NCBI GenBank assembly: GCA_029721435.1
Contig: CM056576.1
Coordinates: 112,076,666-112,140,665, forward strand
DNA: 64,000 bases
DNA from: Gymnothorax reevesii
Lineage: Eukaryota > Chordata > Actinopteri > Anguilliformes > Muraenidae
Reading direction: 5' to 3'
Both the position numbers and the translations under genes were made by a program. A model generated the notes under the pieces. The model was not told the DNA's origin and made no database searches. It worked only from the letters and a program-made list of their open reading frames with translations. Positions 10,308-22,065 of this stretch are shown in pieces; within the stretch, counting starts at the first letter, position 1; each line of letters opens with the position of its first letter.

Positions 10308-10850
10308 TATAATGATGATGTCCTTATCTTAAAAACCCCAATACCATTTTTTTTATTTGCAAATCCTTTTCGACCTTTATTTGAGTGCACTACTAAGACA
10401 AGATACTTAAATGTTCAAACAGATAAACTTTATTGTTTTTTTTTTTTGAAACATTCACTGAAAATTAATTTGATGCCTGCAACACATTCCAAAAAAGCTG
10501 AGACAGGGGCATGTTTACCACTGTGTTACATCACCTTTCCTTTTAACACTCAATCAGCTTTTTGGAACTGAGAACCCTAGTTGTAGATGCTTTGTAGGTG
10601 AAATTCTTTTCCATTCTTGCTTGATGCATGACTTCAGTCGCTCAACAGTCCGGGGTCTCCATTGTTGTATTTTTTGCCTCATAATGTGCCACATATTTTC
10701 AATATTTTCATATTTTGAATAGTGACATCACAATCTATTCCAGAAATGTGCATCTTCAGATGATAAAGTTAATCACTGCAATCAAAAAATTCCAGACATG
10801 ACAAACAAGTCACTGTCACAATACAGAATTGGAAAAATGGAATTTAAATG
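10308..10850 (-). mobile_element. Fragment of a Tc1/mariner element (3' region) in anonymous sequence
   Basis: About 10430-10690 contains the blocks GCCTGCAACACATTCCAAAA, AAGCTGAGACAGGGGCATG and GCATGACTTCAGTCGCTCAA, which I recognise as the end of a widespread fish Tc1-like family, here in reverse orientation. Only one terminus and part of the transposase C-terminus are present. The remainder to 10850 holds nothing I recognise. Confidence 0.55.
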
Positions 10851-10854
10851 CTTA

Positions 10855-11938
10855 GGGCTCTAATTTCTTGGAGCAGCGCAGGGTGGCGCAGCGTGGCGCA
10901 GCCCTGCAGTGGAAATTTCGTCTGGTGCAGCCCACGCAGTGGTAATTTAGTCCGGTGCAACACCGTGCGCAACCACTTTGGCAATTTGGTAGACGGACGT
11001 GTGCGCCGAGATGGGTGTGGCAGCATAGTAGGGGGAGGTGTCAAGTATTCATCATGATGCAGTGACAATTTGGTGGCAAAAGTTTCCACCGAAAGTCCTT
11101 CAGCTGCTTTCACGCCGGACGCGAAACTAATTTTTCACATGACTGATTACATTCAAAGTCAATGCAAAGACGCAAAATTTGTTTTGCGTCCAGTGAGTAA
11201 GTGGCTTTGTACTATTATTGTCACTTAGGTTTTATTGTTTTTAGTGGGGGAAAGGAATAGAGCCTGATTGCTATGATCTCGTTCTGAGTTAAGATCGCAT
11301 ATTGAAAATAAATGTGTAACGTATCTTGCATTGTTGTCCATGCATGTTACTCCCTAAATTTTAAGCAGCAACAGGGTGCAATAATAGGAACACACTATCC
11401 ATTGTTTCTCTTCCCAATGATGCAGGCAGAAGAAATAAATGAGGAACCCTCGTATTTCATTCCAACTTAATAAGTTTGAATGATCTGACGTAGTTTCGTT
11501 TTGAAATTCCATTCAAATTCGCTAATGGTAATGATTCGCGAATGCTCTAGCTAGCAAGCTAACTCATAAAGCTTAATATAGACGAAAGCGATACAGAAAA
11601 CATGCCTAAAACAGCAAAATAAAATGCAACATTAACGCATCATGCAGATATAGGACAGAGGCTTCTTTATTTATTCCAACATTTTAAAGGTGAAGAGAGG
11701 AGCTCATTTGATTGGTGAAGATTTGACTCGGCCGTGTTATACCCACTCAAGCCTTCTCTCCTACCTGTCCTGCCACTTGTGCCTGCAGGAGGGACAGAGG
11801 TGGGACAGAGGAGTACTTGCACTGGGCTGCGCCAGGCACTAAATTGCAAAGTACAGCTGAACACACCTCACTGACGCGGCGCTACCCCCATTCTCCGCGC
11901 CTGTGCCCAGTCAATGAATTTAGAGCCCTTAGTGTTTC
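10855..11938. mobile_element. PIF/Harbinger-type non-autonomous element, 1.1 kb
   Basis: The termini GGGCTCTAATTTC (left) and the reverse complement of GGGCTCTAAATTC (right) are flanked by TTA at 10852-10854 and 11939-11941. Subterminal GGCGCAGC-rich (left) and GCGCC-rich (right) stretches follow. The interior includes a segment (11110-11200) with GACGCGAAACTAATTTTTCA and GACGCAAAATTTGTTTTGCG, a pattern also seen in the 48.4-48.7 kb tandem repeat. No transposase is encoded. The class is inferred from termini and target-site duplication. Confidence 0.6.
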
Positions 11939-11941
11939 ATC

Positions 11942-12830
11942 AAAAATCTCTCTTTTGATTTAAGTGACCATTTTTTGCTGTAATAGCTGTCAAGCCAATT
12001 CAAGGCATTTTTTGGGTTGAAAGGTTTGTACCTTTCATTACTGTTGACATTGAGGTTTGCTTCTCCTTGATTTTTCATTCCAATCTACGCCAATCTTGGT
12101 TGATTTTACATCTTAATAAAAATGAAAATAATCAGTTTGCCTATTATTTTGACAGAACCAAAATTTAATTCACCCCTATATTGACTGAGGCCACAATCTT
12201 AAATTTACAGAATCTTTTGACTTCTGAATATTCAAATCCAACATTGTTCCTCTTGAGGCTATTTATGTGACTTAAAACTGCTTGTGTTTCTCTAAAACAA
12301 GGCGTAATACATGAGTAAAGCATTCAAAATGTTTGGCAGTTGGTGTATGTAAAGCTCTCTGGAAAAAAAAAGCAACATTTATATGGGACGCTTGGCTCCT
12401 GTTTGTGGCCCCTTTTTGGCCCCTGATTCAGAAAAATCAGAGATCTGCCCCTGAAAAAAGATATTTAAAATGGTTCAATATGCTGCTCTTCATCAGAAAT
12501 TTGACAAACATGCATACTTGATGAAATTGCAGGGTGGGGATGGGGAACTAAGAGTCAGTGTGAAAAATCCTTCAACACTCACCAGATATGAAATTAGAAT
12601 TGTCCCTTATGTCTTCTGCACGAAAGCTTGCCATCATCATAGACAGTCAACCTGCACAGCACATAGAAGCACGCATACTAAAATATTACTTGCTTCATTA
12701 AGGGGAAGAACCAGCTGTGTGTTGGCGTATGATTTGCAAATACCCTCATGAATGTGTGGGGGGAGAGGCAATCTTGATGGAAACAACCTCAATTTTTTTT
12801 CCCGCAGTTTTAATATTATAAAGACCAATG
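11942..12830. other. Anonymous sequence
   Basis: No gene or classified repeat seen. Short open frames near 12333-12750 have no recognisable motif. Confidence 0.4.
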
Positions 12831-12834
12831 AGCC

Positions 12835-13145
12835 AAAATATTAAAAACAGTCACAGATGGAGTAAATAACTTTTTTAAAAATCTCATTATTACTGCAAAA
12901 GGCAAGGTCAACAGATTGCCCTTTGACGGTAAGCAAACAGTCGGTTCGCACAGTTCAACATGTTGGATGTAGAAGAACTAGGAACTGAGCGACTTTGATA
13001 AGGGCCGAATTGTTATGGCCAGATGAGCGACTCAGGGTATCGTTGAAGCAGCAAGCCTTCAGGGCTGCTCCTGGTCAGCAGTGTTGAGAACCTACCAACT
13101 GTGCTCCAAGGAGGACAGATCCTGAACCACTGCTGTGAGAAAGGA
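12835..13145 (+). mobile_element. Tc1-like relic, 5' end and N-terminal transposase region
   Basis: The GAGCGACTTTGATAAGGGCC, TTGTTATGGCCAGATGA and CAGTGTTGAGAACCTACCAA stretches correspond to the N-terminal paired-like DNA-binding region (SDFDKGRIVMAR-like) of a common fish Tc1 family. The remainder of the transposase is missing and no open frame survives. Confidence 0.6.
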
Positions 13146-13840
13146 AAGGCACACAACACAAGAACTATCTTTTACAAAAAGTAGCCTCAGGATTTTTTCA
13201 CACCAGTCTGGCAAAAATGCACGGGTTAATTTTCCTGCTCCAGAACGGTTTGTTGGAAACTTCAAATTCATTGTCTGAAAACAGCAGTTAATTGAGTTGG
13301 GCAATCTCCCAAGCACTCTGATTGAAATATATAAACAACCAATCTGTAGCTGCTGTTCATGTGCAACTGCGCCCGATACATTCCTTCTCTGATAATGCTA
13401 AGTGCTGCAAACGTTTTCTGCTGCTTGGCTGTCCTCTTGTAGCAAAGACAACAGTGTTGACACCTCTGTTAATGAGGTAGTTGTTGAGGAAATGTGTGCC
13501 TTATGATAATAAAATGACTATTAATTTGCACCAATGCATTTCCAGAAAATGCCAAATAAATTTTTGGGCGTTAATTTTCAAAAAATTGTTTTGTCCATTT
13601 ACACGCGTTTTATAATGCTAAAATTCCACCTGGTACACTTTTTTTTGCTGAGAAAACATCAATAAATGGTAGAAAATGGGCCGTACATTATCAGTAGGTC
13701 ACTTCATGACGTAAAAATGATCCGAAACAAAGCTGTAAATGAACCAATTTAATTGATAAATTTGTCCATGTTTTTGCTGGTGAATCACCATTAGCAACAT
13801 ATCAAAATAACGTGTGGAATCCCCACTTTTCATATGTGGT
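13146..13840. other. Anonymous sequence
   Basis: Nothing recognised. It lies between a Tc1 relic and the unclassified 1.6-kb repeat. Confidence 0.4.
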
Positions 13841-13849
13841 ATTGTAGAA

Positions 13850-15418
13850 TCTGAACATATGGCTGATTAACTCAAACCAGAGCCAGCAGTAAAACTTTTA
13901 TGACCTAGGATGTTCCTGCAGCCTGCCTGTGGGGGGTAGTATCTCTGGCTTAGCTCAGCAGGGGGCGGTGTCGCAAAGCCCTGACTCTCACAGGAGCCTA
14001 GTGGCAGCCCTAAATGATCTAAATCTCTGGGAAATTCATAATATGTTTATGTTCAATATCCGGTGAAGAAATCACTTATATACTTATAACCAAATTAAAC
14101 AATATAGTACTCAATTTTAAGGCTTTTTCATGAAAACTGCAACATATTAGTACATATTCCTATCATGTTTGGTCTTGTTATTCTTGGGGGAATCCAAGGA
14201 GTTGAATGGAGCATGTTTAATTTCCCTTGAAATTATGGTTCATTCCCTTTTGGAAACTCCTCAAAGTTGGTCAGATTCTGCTCTCTTCTCTATGCTAGAT
14301 GGTTTTATTACCCCAACGGTGGAAAACCCAGATTCGGCCCTCCCGTCCTCGGCCTTGATCAAAGGTGTGGCTTCGGGATTAAAACCAAGAGATTCTAGCC
14401 ATTGGAGGGGGGTTCCGTATTACGAGATCTCGCGTGCGGAAGGGTGAATAGTCTTTTAATTATGGAGGATCACATGCCACCTCGCTCAGCGTGCTTGGGT
14501 TCGCGCGTAAGTAGCGGATCTAGGTAGGTGGGGAGGGATGGCATCTGAGTTCTCTTTAGGCACGTGATGCGGCTTCCATTTTTCCAGCTACGAATTTATT
14601 CTCTCTTTCTAAATTGTGTGTAACTTGTAATTGGCTTAACATTGATTTGTTTGATCTAAGTTTGTGCCTACCTGTTGATTAAATTATTGTTATTCCTTAA
14701 CACTTGCACACTCCTTCTAACCTTGTTACGACCGGTACTTAGAGGTGACTTCTTACCATTCCAGACTAGCAAGCTGATGTTGAATATAGTGATAATTTTT
14801 AAGTTGGATTGCAAATTACGTTCTACCCCTAAAGGGTTTTTGTATTACCGGTCATGGTAATTTTAAGATTCTATCTTAAAGAGTACCCCTTGGCTGAGAG
14901 GCCGGTATTTGATTGACTCCTTAAGGGGCGCTTCGGTGTACATAAACCTGGGTTCGTGATATGTTTATGCTTAGTGCTACTTTGTTTATGCCTAGATGCT
15001 GCGATCATGGTAAATTCTTCCATCCTCTAGAACCATCACCGAACTAAGATCTGGCGGCGACGCTTATTAACCCTGAGGGCGTTTGCTGAAGTGACAATGG
15101 TTTTCACAGAAGAGTCAGATTGTAGCTGCCTCCAGATTCATGCATTGCTGTCCCCAAACTACCAATTCTAATTCTAATTTGGAGTTAGATATTTAACAAG
15201 GATGTAACTAAATTTGGTATTCTAAAATTATTATGGAGTCAGATTAATTGTAACTGTTGTGTTTTTATGCCCCGTCTGTGGACGGAGAAAAATATCCATT
15301 ATATGGTGATTCACACCAGCCAGGAAGTGGCTTGAATTAACGCCAGCCAGGAAGAACACGTGAAACCTTCAGCCCTCTGCAATGTCCGTCTTTGGTATTG
15401 TTTTGTGGGGTTTTACAG
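13850..15418 (+). repeat. Unclassified 1.6-kb interspersed repeat, copy A
   Basis: Collinear with 42345-43937. Shared blocks include GATCTAAATCTCTG (14017), TTTATGTTCAATATCC, TTGGTCTTGTTATTCTTGG (14169), TTATTGTTATTCCTT (14683), CCAATTCTAATTCTAATTTGG (15161), ATGCCCCGTC (15267) and TTGTTTTGTGGGG (15397). The copies are visibly diverged. No long frame exists. Terminal TG...ACA, an ATTAAA/AATAAA signal mid-element and a CCGTC...GACGG hairpin would suit a long LTR, but no target-site duplication is visible. Class unknown. Confidence 0.6.
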
Positions 15419-15729
15419 TATTCATAAATATATTTCACGTCACCAGCAGCCAAAAGCAGCAGTTGAAATTTGTAAACAAATTAGCCTGGTTGTTATGCCA
15501 GAGGTCGTTACCCCCCTATCCTGGCAGATAATTGGTCCAACTTCATAATTGATACAACTGCAAAGCCTACAGTGTCATCTACTGTATGCAATGATATAGA
15601 GAACTCAATTTTGAATTTTAGTCAATAAGACTCATTTTGCCATCACTGGTCACATTTAGTTGTGATTTGAAGTGATTTTTTCATTTTTTTTAATTCCTTT
15701 CTGACTCGGCGGAAATTATTCGAGTAGTA
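15419..15729. other. Anonymous sequence
   Basis: No recognised content. Confidence 0.4.
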
Positions 15730-16320
15730 CATCACCCTGTGCTTCTGAGCTGGTGATTTTAGCAACTTGGGGGTGGGGTGCAGCCCTGGCACCCCTACTT
15801 CCCACGGTTATGGATCAGCATATACATCTCAGCAATTTATCCTCTTGCGCTGCATGTGGAGTCTCTCTTGTGAATACAAAGCAGGCGAAAATTACATAAA
15901 CACGCTGTATATCAGAATTCTTATCAACTACAGTGAGGGAAACATTGTCTAATCGATAAATGTTAAATGAGTGGCTCAGTTTTCTTGGGACCAATTTCTA
16001 GGTCCTGTGTGTTCCCAATTATCAGTGATACCAGATAACCACTATTATCATCAGCTAATTTACCATGTCAATGTGCAGCCATTCTTTACAGAGCAACACT
16101 CATTCATGATGTTTATTTCTATCTTTGCATATTGAAAAATATGACATTGCGCTTAAATAAATAAGAGTGCTGTCTTCTGGCTTCAAAGCAAAAAGTACAA
16201 TTATTGTTGAATGCTGGAAGCTGCCACATCCTTTGGCCTGTAGCATTTGATCTGTTTCTGTGGAATCACTACACTTAGAGGATGTTCATTCAGGTTTTTT
16301 TTACTTCATAGCAAATAGAC
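15730..16320 (+). repeat. Left arm of a diverged long inverted repeat
   Basis: Matches the reverse complement of 19530-20190. Shared blocks are TGCTTCTGAGCTG (15740), ACATCTCAGCAATTTATCCT (15823), the GAGTGGCTCAG block (15969), CCAATTATCAGTGATACCAG (16016) and TTATTGTTGAATGC (16203). A short block (GAGGATGTTCAT, 16278) is out of order relative to the other arm. The arms are roughly 80-85 percent alike by eye. No coding function recognised. Confidence 0.65.
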
Positions 16321-16393
16321 TATTCGCAGTTAAGACAAAATACAAATTTTGTTTATTAGCTTAACATTCTGGTTTCATGACTCAAACGTCAAG

Positions 16394-17035
16394 TGTCGAA
16401 GGAATTCTAGCCCGGGTCCCCGGGGCCAGGTCTTCCCGGTCTTGTAGGGCCACTGCTAAAGAACGGACGCAATCTTCAGTGTTTGAAGTAATTGGGTTTA
16501 TTGTATTCCAGTTCCAGGTAAAATACAGAAAACCCCAGGCAGGTCTGCGCAAACCACGAAGGATTCAAATTCATCAGTTGCCCCACATCGACTGACCTCA
16601 GACTGTCCGAACCCTCACATTTATCAGCCTTTTAGCATGTTTCTTTAGGTGGGATTAAACATGACCCCTTCCACCTTCTCTAATATTACTAATTCTGACT
16701 GGTACATTGTCCTATAGCGACCCTCCACCCTTAGTAACAAGTTTGCTATTACATCATAGTGTACCTTCATTTTCGGCCGCCACGGATGTTTGAAGACCAC
16801 ACCTAAGTCTCCCAAACCTTGTGTTCTCCTAAAGTTCAGTAGGTTTTCTGTGGACATGGATGGTTCCAGAACACTCAGGTGCACATGCTAAGGTACTGGG
16901 ACCGGGCTGATTGATATGGGCATTCTGGAAGGTTAGCTCTTTAGGCCGGCCTTGGGGGCCCGGACAGAGTTAAGCTTATCTGGGTTTCTTGGCAGATTCA
17001 TAAGTTTTTGCTTCTTCACAGCTACTTCTTTTACA
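16394..17035 (-). repeat. Possible solo LTR
   Basis: In minus orientation the block starts TGTAAAAGAAG, ends CCTTCGACA, and contains an AATAAACCC signal (near 16495-16503) about 100 bp before its end, followed by a GC-rich stretch. This layout (TG...CA, poly(A) signal near the 3' end) is LTR-like. No target-site duplication or second copy was found, so the call is tentative. Confidence 0.35.
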
Positions 17036-17207
17036 GCAATTCTTTTTTTTTATTTTTAAAGGGTTTTCTTTTGAACTGAGATTATGATTTTACTTGAATT
17101 TAGAACAATTAAGGATATTTTCCCACCACACAAGCCAATTAGATTGAATTATTTTAATTAATAGCTAATTCTTTCCACACTAAGAAGGGGAATCTCTAAA
17201 TCTGTCT

Positions 17208-17470
17208 TTTGGGTGAGTCATTACGCCGAAGTCCTGACTCTCTATGGTCATTAAAGATCCTATGACACTCTTTGACAAGAGTAAGGAGATTCCCGCTATC
17301 ATGGATAAATTCCCAACCTGGCTCATTCAACCTGCCACCTAATCATCCCCTGATCTCATTGGCAATCCAGTTTGTCCTCTCCCTCCCCACCTCAACCCCC
17401 AGGGCTCCCTTGAAAAAGAGATTTTAATCTCAATGGGACTTCCCTGGATAAAAAAAGGTTCAATAAAAAA
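17208..17470 (+). mobile_element. 5S-SINE family, 5'-truncated copy
   Basis: The same sequence as 26560-26790 in opposite orientation. Shared blocks are GTCCTGACTCTCTATGGTCA, AATTCCCAACCTGGCTC, CAACCTGCCACCTAATCAT, TTTGTCCTCTCCCTCC and GACTTCCCTGGATAAA, then an A-rich tail. The 5S rRNA-like head present in the other copy is missing here. Orientation is set by the tail. Confidence 0.7.
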
Positions 17471-17950
17471 AGAAAGAAAAATGTTGAGGAAAAAAATGAT
17501 GAATTCACATTGCCATCCTTCCATAAAGAAATACCAACACAAATCTGAAATACAAAATAACCTACATTTAAAAGAGAGATCTTTCAGACATAAACCTGGA
17601 GTCGAACTTTGGAAATTGAGAGGAAACAAGGCACCAGCAAGACAGTTTGCAATTGAAATAAAGGAAAGGATCATAAAACATACAGAAACATTTACAAGAA
17701 ATCCTTTGTACCCAGAGCAGTTAAGATTTTAAATGGGAATACAGCTTATACCTGAACTGGTTTTAGATAGGGATTTTGTGATGCTGGGTCCTTGCACAGA
17801 AGGCTTTTCTGAACTTGCAATTTTTATTATTATTGTTTTTATTTATTGATTTTTTTTAACGAATTGTTGAGAAGTGTCTCTTGGTTGTGTTGTTTTATAG
17901 TATGCTTTGTATGTCCTATGTTGTAGATCTTATGCGCCCTTGTAATCTTG
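17471..17950. other. Unrecognised sequence with one Lys-rich open frame
   Basis: A 99-codon plus-strand frame covers 17433-17732. Its first residues come from the SINE tail, and the Lys-rich remainder matches no family I know. It may be chance in A-rich DNA. Confidence 0.35.
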
Positions 17951-17954
17951 TGTT

Positions 17955-18980
17955 TGTTTTATGAGCGTTTTTGTGGCACTTTTAATGGCACGTTTTATGG
18001 TGGAACCAAAGGCAAATTTCCACATCGTGCAACATAAAGTTTTCATAATCGTAGAACTGCTTCAAGACGGAAAGTCGTCATGGAGAGTGGCAAACAATTT
18101 TAGTTGTTGGCAGTCAGCTGCTTATAAAATTCAAGGCAAGTTCGAACAAAACTGGAGGATTACAAAAAGAAAAAACAGGTTTAACACGGAAGACGTCGTA
18201 GAGTCAGGACAGAAAACTCAAAGCAATGTCTCGAAAATAGAAAAAGCACAACCAAACAAATTAAAAATAAATGGGAAGAAACAAGAGTCTATGTTTGCGA
18301 CAGAGCTACAGGAAATCAGCTGAATGAAATGGGATTTACATCAGAGCAGCCAGATGAAAACCAGAACTTACATCTAAACAAAAGAAAGCAAAGTTACAGT
18401 GGACTAATGAGAACCTCTGATGAATCATGGATGATTGAATGAAAGTAATATCCAGTGATGAATCGTGTATTATCATTTACCAATGAAACATCAACAGGTG
18501 ACTGCCTGAAGAAATCAAGGAAATATCCCCATTCACTTACGATACAGGGTTGCGTGTCAGTTTTAAAGGGCCAGGGGAGATGGCACCCATAACCTGTGAA
18601 TTGATTGTTGAGGTGAACATTGAAAATTCATTCCATCAGTAGAAAATAGGTTTAGTGATAGTGAGGTAATTTTTCAGGATGACAAGGCATTTTGCCACCA
18701 AGTAAAGAGTGCGATAGCTTTTTTTCAGGAAATGCTTATCAACTCAATTACGTGGCCAGCAAACAGACTGGATCTCAATACCATTAAAAATTTATGGTGG
18801 AAATAAAAAAATTGTCCATGACAAGGCTCTATTTGGCAAAGCTGTTATGTCAACTGATACTCGAGAAATTTGGAACCAGCATGGTGGGGAATATTGTTTT
18901 CCATCACAGAAGTCTATGCCTCAAAGAATTCAGGCTTTCATAAAAGCCCAAGGAGCAACAAAGTACTAATTTCAAATTTT
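17955..18980 (+). pseudogene. Tc1/mariner transposase relic
   Basis: The first 60 codons from about 17985 (MARFMVEPKA...DGKSSWRVANNF) resemble the helix-turn-helix N-terminus of Tc1 transposases. Further on come an SSDESCI-like first catalytic block (about 18450-18470), a QDDKAFCHQ-like second block near 18675-18705, and a TWPANRLDLNTIKNLWW third block near 18750-18800, followed by a C-terminus. These appear in correct order but in different frames with many stops, so the gene is dead. The termini were not found. Confidence 0.65.
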
Positions 18981-19529
18981 TGTTGATCATTCCATAATTT
19001 TTTCCTCAATATTGAGTGATACAATATTTTTTTCCTCCACTTGATCTGGAAAAAATATGCCATAGACCACAATGAAAAAACAGTCCAAATTATGCATTTT
19101 TGTTTATTTTATATATGTGTTTTATTTATAAATGTATTATCATAACATTCATGATAGTATAAAATAATATTATATATTGTAATAATATTTTTTGCATATT
19201 TTTTCAGTGCTTTGTTTCTAAGATAATTTTTAATTTTTAATTCATCATTTCTCCACAACGTAAAAATGTGACTCTGATCATTTTTCCATTGTGGTCATCA
19301 TATGAATTTAATTTGTATGAGGTGTGTTTCATGAGGCCAAACTGTTCAGCTATGGAACAAAATAGTTTTCTGTCACATCTGTGATTTTTATTTGCGACAA
19401 AGTTATAAAGCTGAATAAACATCCATAATTTTTACCAGAGGTTGCATTGCATATTTTCTCTCATAGCACCATTTATGCATGCAGTTGACAACTTCATATC
19501 AAAAAAATCTTGCAAACGGATCAAGCACT
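18981..19529. other. Anonymous, strongly AT-rich sequence
   Basis: No gene or classified repeat. It probably includes the decayed 3' end of the preceding Tc1 relic. Confidence 0.35.
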
Positions 19530-20190
19530 GCAGGGCAAAGAATGTGGCCGCTTCAGGCATTCAACAATAATTGTAATTTCCTCTTTGAAGCCAGAACACT
19601 GCACACTTAATTTAAGTAGGGTAAGCGCGGTAACATATTTCTGAATATGTGAAGCTCAAGATAAACATCACGAATGAGTGGTGCTCTGAGTGGAATGGCA
19701 GCACATCAACATGGTTACTCAGCTGATGTTGATAGTGGGCTATCTGGTATCACTGATAATTGGGAACACACAGGACTCACAGGACTTAGAAATTGTTTCG
19801 AGGAAACCTGAGCCACTCATTTAAAATGTATTGATTAGATAATGGTTTCCTCGCTATGGTTTATAAAAATTCTGATATACAGCATGTTTATGCAATTTTT
19901 TGCCTGCTTTGCATTCACATGAGAAGGTCTAGTGGCAGTGCAAGAGGATAAATTGCTGAGATGTATCTGTAAACCCCTATCCGTGGGAGATTGGGGTGTT
20001 GGGGCTGCACCCAACCTCCAAGTGGAAATATGCAATATTTTTCATGTTTTTTTTTTTTCCTATTTTTCATTATCTTGGTCTCTACCATGTCACTATATTT
20101 ATACAGCGGCTAGAATAATGTGTACAGCTCAGAAGCATTTGTTTATTTACTATGAAGTAAAAAAGAGGTGGATGAACATCCTCGAAGAGC
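19530..20190 (-). repeat. Right arm of a diverged long inverted repeat
   Basis: The reverse complement matches 15730-16320 (see that entry). Together the arms enclose about 3.2 kb holding the LTR-like block, the 5S-SINE and a Tc1 relic. Confidence 0.65.
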
Positions 20191-20660
20191 AGGGATTTCG
20201 TAATTTTTTTCCAAGGGTTGTATATGGTTCACACAGCTTATTTTTGAGAAAACTTCACAGATTCTTTGTGTCTGGAGGCAACAGCTACTGGCTTGTTTGC
20301 ATCAGTGCATAAAAAATGTTTTACTCAGATTATTCTGAGCAACGTTCTGATCCCCAGTTTCTTTCAAAATCGTGTAACGACACTCTCAGCAAATATACAG
20401 CTATATCATGTTACCGGCTGTACTGTTCTGAACATGTGTGAGAAATCAAACCACAATGGGCCTTTTAGAGACTCTGATTAGCCAAGCATGTATGTCTGTG
20501 ACAGGAAAATGGAGTATTCCCAAGTTAACCCATGCGAACATGGGGAGAACATGTGAACTCCACACAGAAAGGTCTCAGGCCTGGATTAGAATGCAAAACC
20601 ATCTTACTGTGAGACAACAGCGCTTTTGACTGAGCCACCACTTTGCCCTATTCCTAAGTA
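20191..20660. other. Anonymous sequence
   Basis: Nothing recognised. A segment near 20540-20640 (CATGGGGAGAACATGTGAAC, TTTGACTGAGCCACC) looks like a common dispersed fish fragment. Confidence 0.35.
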
Positions 20661-20844
20661 TGTGTACACTACCACTCAAAAGTTTAAGTACACCCCAATT
20701 ATTCCAGTTTTTTTTTTATAATTATGCAGTTCCAGTCCAACGAATAGCTTGAGATGGTACAAAGGTAAGTGGTGAACTGTCAGAAGTTTCAGACAGAAGG
20801 TAAGGTTACCCAGATTTTTTTTTTATGCCATCGAGCTAAAAAGG

Positions 20845-21310
20845 ATGGTTCCTCAGTGTGTGATATCAACTGTCAAACATGGAGGAGGAAGCATGATGGT
20901 CTGGGGCTGTTTTGCTGGATCCAGGGGTCAGTGACTTATAGAGTGAAAGGCACCCTGAACCAAAACTGTTTCCACAACATTCTGCAGCGCCATGCAGTAG
21001 CCTCTGGTATGTGCTTAGTTGGTCAGGGGTTCATCCTACACAGCAAGATAATGACCCAAAACATAAGTCCAAGCTCTGCCAGAACTACTAAAGGAAAAAA
21101 GAACAAGATGGTAAACTTGAAAACATGAAGTGGCCAGCTTAGTCTCCAGACTTAAACCCCATCGAGATGGTTTGGGATGAACTAGACAGAAGAGTATAAG
21201 CAAAGCAACCTACAAGTGCCACACATTTAAGCGAACTCTACAGCAGAGTTGGGAATAACTTTCTGAAGAATATTTCCTTTCCATTCTAGAAAGAATGCCA
21301 CAGGTCTGTT
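20845..21310 (+). pseudogene. Tc1 transposase C-terminal relic
   Basis: TVKHGGGSMMVWGCF-like coding (20870-20910) is followed by a degenerate QQDNDPKHKSK block near 21045-21070, the WPA-SPDLNPIEMVWDELD block at 21130-21187, and a C-terminal MPQVCSAI-like stretch near 21294. The stops and frameshifts between these blocks make it inactive. Confidence 0.7.
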
Positions 21311-21344
21311 CAGCCATTTGGAGATGCCAAGTCTCACACATTCG

Positions 21345-21840
21345 GCGTAGGGCTCGCAAATTTTTTAGGCTTATTCAACGTAGTCCGTAATTATTCATTG
21401 AATGCTTGTTGAGATTCTCATACAGAATTAAAATCCTTGTGCATTGAAGTTTCCGTTTCACTTGCGTAAAGTTGCACCTCATCACAAGTAACATGGAAAG
21501 CGATTATGACTCCGGACTTCTCGTGCTTCTCTTTACTCAGGGATTGGAAAAAATGCATATATTTCATGAATCTTTTAAATAGTTTTCATGAAATAAGACC
21601 ATTTGAAACATTTTTATGCAATTTCATTGCTTTTAATCCCTCAGTAAAGAAAAGTCTGAGAATTCCCGAGTCATAAACGATTTCCGTGTCATTAGTGGGG
21701 AAATCCACCGTAATGCATGTTAAACTGATTAACTTGATGCACAACGACTGAAATTCCATGAGTGAATTTCTTCAGTCCGCTTTGTTTGAATAATTACTGA
21801 CTACGGCACAGAAACGTGAATGCCACTAAGAGGAGAAACT
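21345..21840. mobile_element. Long palindromic MITE nested in a Tc1 element
   Basis: The two halves are imperfect inverted copies. Outer blocks are CGTAGTCCGTAATTATTCA (21378) and TGAATAATTACTGACTACGG (21787-21806). Inner blocks are CTTTACTCAGGGATTGG (21532) and AATCCCTCAGTAAAG (21636). The whole would fold into a long hairpin. The exact termini and target-site duplication could not be fixed, so the superfamily is unknown. Confidence 0.55.
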
Positions 21841-22065
21841 AACGCCTAAGACGTTAGCCTTGGCATCTCTGGCCATTATATCTGCCAAAATGGCTATAAA
21901 ATATATTTTGGTTTATAAATTGATTTCATTATTTCTTTTTTTAACTTCAATTGTTAATTTGTTCTATCATGCCTATGCTTTCATTCCAGAGTACAATGAG
22001 ACATTAAACTGCATAAATTTCAATTAAAAAACTGGAAAAATTGGGGTGTCTTTTGACCAGTAGTG

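Larger units (their letters stand above)
20667..22065 (+). mobile_element. Tc1-like DNA transposon with a nested MITE
   Basis: The left terminus CACTACCACTCAAAAG (20667-20682, preceded by TA) and the right terminus CTTTTGACCAGTAGTG (22050-22065) are imperfect inverted repeats of a familiar fish Tc1 type. The interior has the C-terminal two thirds of a decayed transposase (about 20845-21310). The N-terminal half is missing, and a palindromic insertion sits downstream. The right TA dinucleotide is mutated. Confidence 0.7.

Noticed and set aside
16394..17035. Identification of the LTR-like block as a specific endogenous retrovirus
   Set aside because: Only a layout resemblance; no target-site duplication, partner LTR or internal genes, so kept as a tentative LTR.
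19932..20312. 126-codon plus-strand open frame
   Set aside because: Spans the end of the inverted-repeat arm and unrelated sequence; no recognisable domain.
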